Source: an uncultured Flavobacteriaceae bacterium
Lineage (GTDB): Bacteria; Bacteroidota; Bacteroidia; Flavobacteriales; Flavobacteriaceae
Direction of reading: 5' to 3'
Assembly: GCA_905479745.1 (NCBI GenBank)
Contig: CAJQNO010000106.1
Span: 1 to 35,437 of the forward strand
DNA: 35,437 nt
Of the stretch, positions 32,658 to 35,437 are shown in pieces (within the stretch, counting starts at the first letter, position 1; the number at the start of each line of letters is the position of its first letter). A program made the translations under genes and the position numbers. The notes under the pieces are model-generated. The model was not told the DNA's origin and did not search any database. It saw only the letters and a list, made by a program, of their open reading frames with translations.

Positions 32658-33416
32658 TTATGTTGATTTATTCACAACAGTACTCGATGCCTGGTCCAGG
32701 CTCATCACGGTTAGATCGGCTATATTTACATGAGGTGGCCGGGTAACGGCAAACCAAATTATGTCGGCAATATCTTCAGGAGATAATGGAGTAAAGCCTT
32801 TATAAACATTGGCGGCCCGGTCCTTGTCGCCTTTGAAACGCACCTGGCTGAACTCTGTTTCTACCATTCCTGGGTTGATGGCTCCAACCTTTATTCCTTT
32901 TCCATTAAGATCTAAACGCATCCCCTGATTAATAGCATCTACGGCATGTTTACTGGCGCAATAAACGTTTCCATTTGGGTAAACTTCCTTGCCGGCGGTA
33001 GAACCTATATTAATAATATGTCCGCTACCTCTTTCCAGCATCCCGGGCAGTACTGCTTTCGAAACATATAACAATCCTTTCACATTGATGTCCAGCATGG
33101 CATCCCAATCTTCGGTATTTCCCAGGTGGATAGGATCAAGCCCATGAGCATTTCCTGCGTTATTGATGAGGATGTTTATTTCTGAAAAGTCTTCAGGTAA
33201 CCCATTAATATGTTCGAATACTAAGCTTTTGTTCCTAACATCGAATACCAGAGAATGAACCTTTACTTTTTCTGAAAGTTCCTTTTCCAATGATCCTAAT
33301 CGTTCTGTTCTTCTACCACAAATAACCAGGTCAATACCATTATCGGCAAATAACCGTGCCGTTGCCATCCCTATACCGGAGGTAGCACCTGTGATCAACG
33401 CAATTTTATTCTTCAT
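32658..33416 (-). CDS. SDR-family oxidoreductase (YdfG-like)
   Basis: This 252-residue classical short-chain dehydrogenase has the cofactor motif TGATSGIG (9-16), the NADP-favouring CGRRTER after strand 2, and NNAG (85-88). The catalytic set Asn111, Ser139, Tyr152 and Lys156 is intact (INIGSTAGKEVYPNGNVYCASK). The pattern is closest to YdfG-type NADP-dependent 3-hydroxy-acid/serine dehydrogenases, but the substrate is inferred. It lies 31 bp downstream of the aldo/keto reductase on the same strand, so the two may form a transcription unit. Confidence 0.9.
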   Translation of the reverse strand: MKNKIALITGATSGIGMATARLFADNGIDLVICGRRTERLGSLEKELSEKVKVHSLVFDVRNKSLVFEHINGLPEDFSEINILINNAGNAHGLDPIHLGNTEDWDAMLDINVKGLLYVSKAVLPGMLERGSGHIINIGSTAGKEVYPNGNVYCASKHAVDAINQGMRLDLNGKGIKVGAINPGMVETEFSQVRFKGDKDRAANVYKGFTPLSPEDIADIIWFAVTRPPHVNIADLTVMSLDQASSTVVNKST

Positions 33417-33447
33417 AATTCTCTTCTAATTATTCACTATTCAGTTC

Positions 33448-34317
33448 TCACGCCACCTTATGTCCCTGGCTTGCAACCAATAATCTAAACCAGTCTATTT
33501 CGGACAGAATGATCTCTGGTGCCGCTGCCGCATTTGAGATCCGTTCTAAAGATGAGGTTCCAATTACAGGATGGATACCCGCGGGGTGCTTCAGTATCCA
33601 GGCAAGAAGTAGCTGATCTTTAGTAGCGTTGTATTTTTTAGTTAATTCGTCCAATTCTTTATGTATTCGTATTGTCTGATCTGTTTCTTCTTTAAATACA
33701 GATCCCAGGGGGCTCCAGCACATTGGGGTAATCCCCTGAAGCATCATATCATCCAGGCTGCCATTCCACATTGCTTGGTGGGTAGTGACTGAAAACTCGA
33801 TCTGGTTGGCATAAATATCGTTTTTGGACGCGATAAATGCGGTTTGAGAAGGGGTGAAATTTGAAAGCCCGAACGCTTTTATCTTTCCTTCTGCAATGAG
33901 TTTCTCCACAGCTTTGGCGATTTCCTCCGGCTGCATCAACGGACTGGGCCTATGCAGCAGCAATAGATCTAGATAGTCGCATTTTAGATCTGAAATGGAC
34001 TTTTCGGCACTCCACACGATATATTCGGCATCGTATTGATAGTGTTTTATTTCATTTGTACGAGTCTTGCCAACGTACTGGATACCACACTTCGAGATGA
34101 TCTCCATGTCTTCTCTATTAACGTTGCTGTTACTAAGGGCATTTCCGAAGGAAGCCTCTGTTGTATAATCGCCATAGATGTCGGCATGGTCGAAACTGCT
34201 TATACCTTGTTCCAGACAATGATGGATACGATGTGTCATTTCTTTTTCCGAAAGATCGACTCCCCATATTCCCCATCCCATACATCCCTGAATGATGCGT
34301 GAAAATTTTACGGCCAT
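33448..34317 (-). CDS. Aldo/keto reductase (YdhF-like)
   Basis: This 289-residue TIM-barrel NADPH-dependent carbonyl reductase has the catalytic tetrad Asp43, Tyr48, Lys76 and His122 (SFDHADIYGDY, IISKCGI, LLLLHRPSP). The downstream AFGLSNFTP and the C-terminal HPVIGTSSLERI cofactor loop are also present. The MGWGIWG start and overall pattern resemble the YdhF subgroup. The substrate is unknown. It is first in a minus-strand series (aldo/keto reductase, SDR, four-helix-bundle protein, AlbA_2 protein) and divergent from the moxR gene across about 170 bp. Confidence 0.9.
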   Translation of the reverse strand: MAVKFSRIIQGCMGWGIWGVDLSEKEMTHRIHHCLEQGISSFDHADIYGDYTTEASFGNALSNSNVNREDMEIISKCGIQYVGKTRTNEIKHYQYDAEYIVWSAEKSISDLKCDYLDLLLLHRPSPLMQPEEIAKAVEKLIAEGKIKAFGLSNFTPSQTAFIASKNDIYANQIEFSVTTHQAMWNGSLDDMMLQGITPMCWSPLGSVFKEETDQTIRIHKELDELTKKYNATKDQLLLAWILKHPAGIHPVIGTSSLERISNAAAAPEIILSEIDWFRLLVASQGHKVA

Positions 34318-34487
34318 AGTTTTTTTTTGGAAGTTTTAAAGGTAATGAATTGAGCCTAACAATTAAAAGACTGCAGCGGCTTTATCCCTTATATTTTTAA
34401 CCAATCATTAACAGGATAAACCATAATAAATAAGCAATTTGCGGAACATAATCAACCACATTCAATATAGTTAAACAATTACTTAAA

Positions 34488-35437
34488 ATGGAAGAAGTAA
34501 CTACTGCATTAGACATTGGTGCGTTAAACGAAAAGATTGAAAAGGAAAGTGCTTTTGTAGATATCTTAACCCTGGAAATGAACAAGGTGATTGTTGGCCA
34601 AAAACACATGGTGGAACGTCTCCTAATAGGTTTACTGGGACAGGGACATATTTTACTTGAGGGAGTACCCGGACTGGCGAAGACCTTAGCCATTAATACC
34701 CTGGCTCAGGCGGTTCAGGGCTCTTTCAGCAGAATTCAGTTTACTCCGGATCTCCTGCCGGCAGACGTGGTGGGAACACTGATCTACAACATGAAGCTTA
34801 ACGATTTCAGCATAAAAAAGGGTCCTATTTTCGCAAATTTTGTACTGGCAGATGAGATCAACAGGGCTCCGGCAAAAGTTCAATCGGCCTTGCTGGAAGC
34901 CATGCAGGAAAAGCAGGTGACCATTGGAGAGGATACCTTTATACTGGACCGGCCATTTCTGGTTATGGCAACACAAAACCCGATCGAGCAGGAAGGAACT
35001 TATCCGCTTCCCGAGGCCCAGGTAGACCGATTTATGCTTAAAACGGTTATCGATTATCCAAAACTGGCGGAAGAACAGCTTATTATCAGGCAAAATCTTA
35101 AAGATGGTTTTGAAACGGTAAACCCGGTAGTGTCCATTGAGCAGATCCTAAGAGCACAGAAGTCGGTAAGGGATGTCTACATGGATGAAAAGATCGAAAA
35201 ATACATACTCGACATTATTTTTGCTACTCGCGACCCGGAACAGTATAACTTATCCGAAATAAAGCCATTGATCGGCTTTGGGGCTTCACCAAGGGGTAGT
35301 ATAAACCTTGCGATGGCATCTAAATGTTATGCCTTTATAAAACGACGGGGTTATGTAATTCCGGAAGATGTTCGTGCCGTAGTACACGATGTGCTTCGAC
35401 ACAGAATTGGGGTTACTTACGAGGCAGAAGCCGAGAA
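34488..35437 (+). CDS. MoxR-family AAA+ ATPase (5' part)
   Basis: The reading frame starts at ATG 34488 (MEEVTTALDIG) and stays open to the window end: 316 codons, incomplete at the 3' end. The protein is a MoxR-type AAA+ chaperone: VIVGQKHMVERLLIG, Walker A GVPGLAKT, the insert GTLIYN, Walker B VLADEINRAPAK, ALLEAMQEKQVT, sensor 1 MATQNPIEQEGTYPLPEAQ with an arginine in VDRF, and sensor 2 GASPRGSINLA. MoxR proteins assist assembly or metal loading of partner proteins, usually a DUF58/VWA pair encoded next. That neighbour would lie outside this window. Confidence 0.94.
   Translation, partial: MEEVTTALDIGALNEKIEKESAFVDILTLEMNKVIVGQKHMVERLLIGLLGQGHILLEGVPGLAKTLAINTLAQAVQGSFSRIQFTPDLLPADVVGTLIYNMKLNDFSIKKGPIFANFVLADEINRAPAKVQSALLEAMQEKQVTIGEDTFILDRPFLVMATQNPIEQEGTYPLPEAQVDRFMLKTVIDYPKLAEEQLIIRQNLKDGFETVNPVVSIEQILRAQKSVRDVYMDEKIEKYILDIIFATRDPEQYNLSEIKPLIGFGASPRGSINLAMASKCYAFIKRRGYVIPEDVRAVVHDVLRHRIGVTYEAEAE

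Overview
The window looks like a chromosomal segment from a marine-type Flavobacteriaceae (Bacteroidota). Evidence: the gene order acpP-fabF-rnc-(IPExxxVDY protein)-pyk, many short lipoproteins with a Cys lipobox, near absence of Shine-Dalgarno sequences, candidate promoters of the TTTG / TAnnTTTG type, and families typical of the group (GH20 lipoproteins, CAP lipoprotein, four-helix-bundle protein). No rRNA, tRNA, CRISPR array or IS transposase is visible.

Layout. (1) 1-4281: core plus-strand cluster for fatty-acid synthesis, RNA processing and glycolysis, closed by a strong bidirectional terminator. (2) 4295-8023: SH3-type lipoprotein and DNA polymerase IV (minus), a CYTH phosphatase-like gene overlapping a His-rich YCII lipoprotein (plus), and cutC (minus). 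(3) 7328-18292: a tightly packed minus-strand operon, alpha-2-macroglobulin (intact CIEQ thioester) - pbpC - GH20 hexosaminidase - cutC. The first two form the known protease-trap/peptidoglycan-repair pair. (4) 18501-24431: Ntn-type isoaspartyl peptidase plus an ABM-domain protein (minus), then CAP lipoprotein, 3-hydroxyanthranilate dioxygenase, an ALDH7-type dehydrogenase and a Tat/lipoprotein glycoside hydrolase (plus). (5) 24428-27397: minus-strand operon of an SPFH/GYF_2 protein, a zinc-ribbon membrane protein and a PPP-type phosphatase, probably a membrane-associated stress module.

(6) 27398-30949 is the most unusual part. About 250 bp of helically phased A/T tracts and a candidate promoter precede three consecutive AT-rich, plus-strand gene units. 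Each unit starts with GTTGGnn-type bases and ends, just after its stop codon, with the near-perfect reverse complement of its own start (13/15, 13/15 and 12/15 matches). Between units lie long imperfect palindromes (about 230 and 132 bp). This is the logic of integron gene cassettes with attC-like sites, but no integrase is in the window and the last site is truncated. The cargo is a two-TM protein with a possible GAF-like C-terminus plus a small overlapping partner, a CxxC/HNH-like protein, and a TM-anchored helical protein. All are of unknown function; defence or signalling roles are plausible but unproven.

(7) 30950-35437: AlbA_2-type protein (TTG start abutting a TTATTA-rich repeat tract), a four-helix-bundle protein flanked by AT repeats, an SDR and an aldo/keto reductase (all minus), then the 5' part of a MoxR AAA+ ATPase gene (plus) running off the end.
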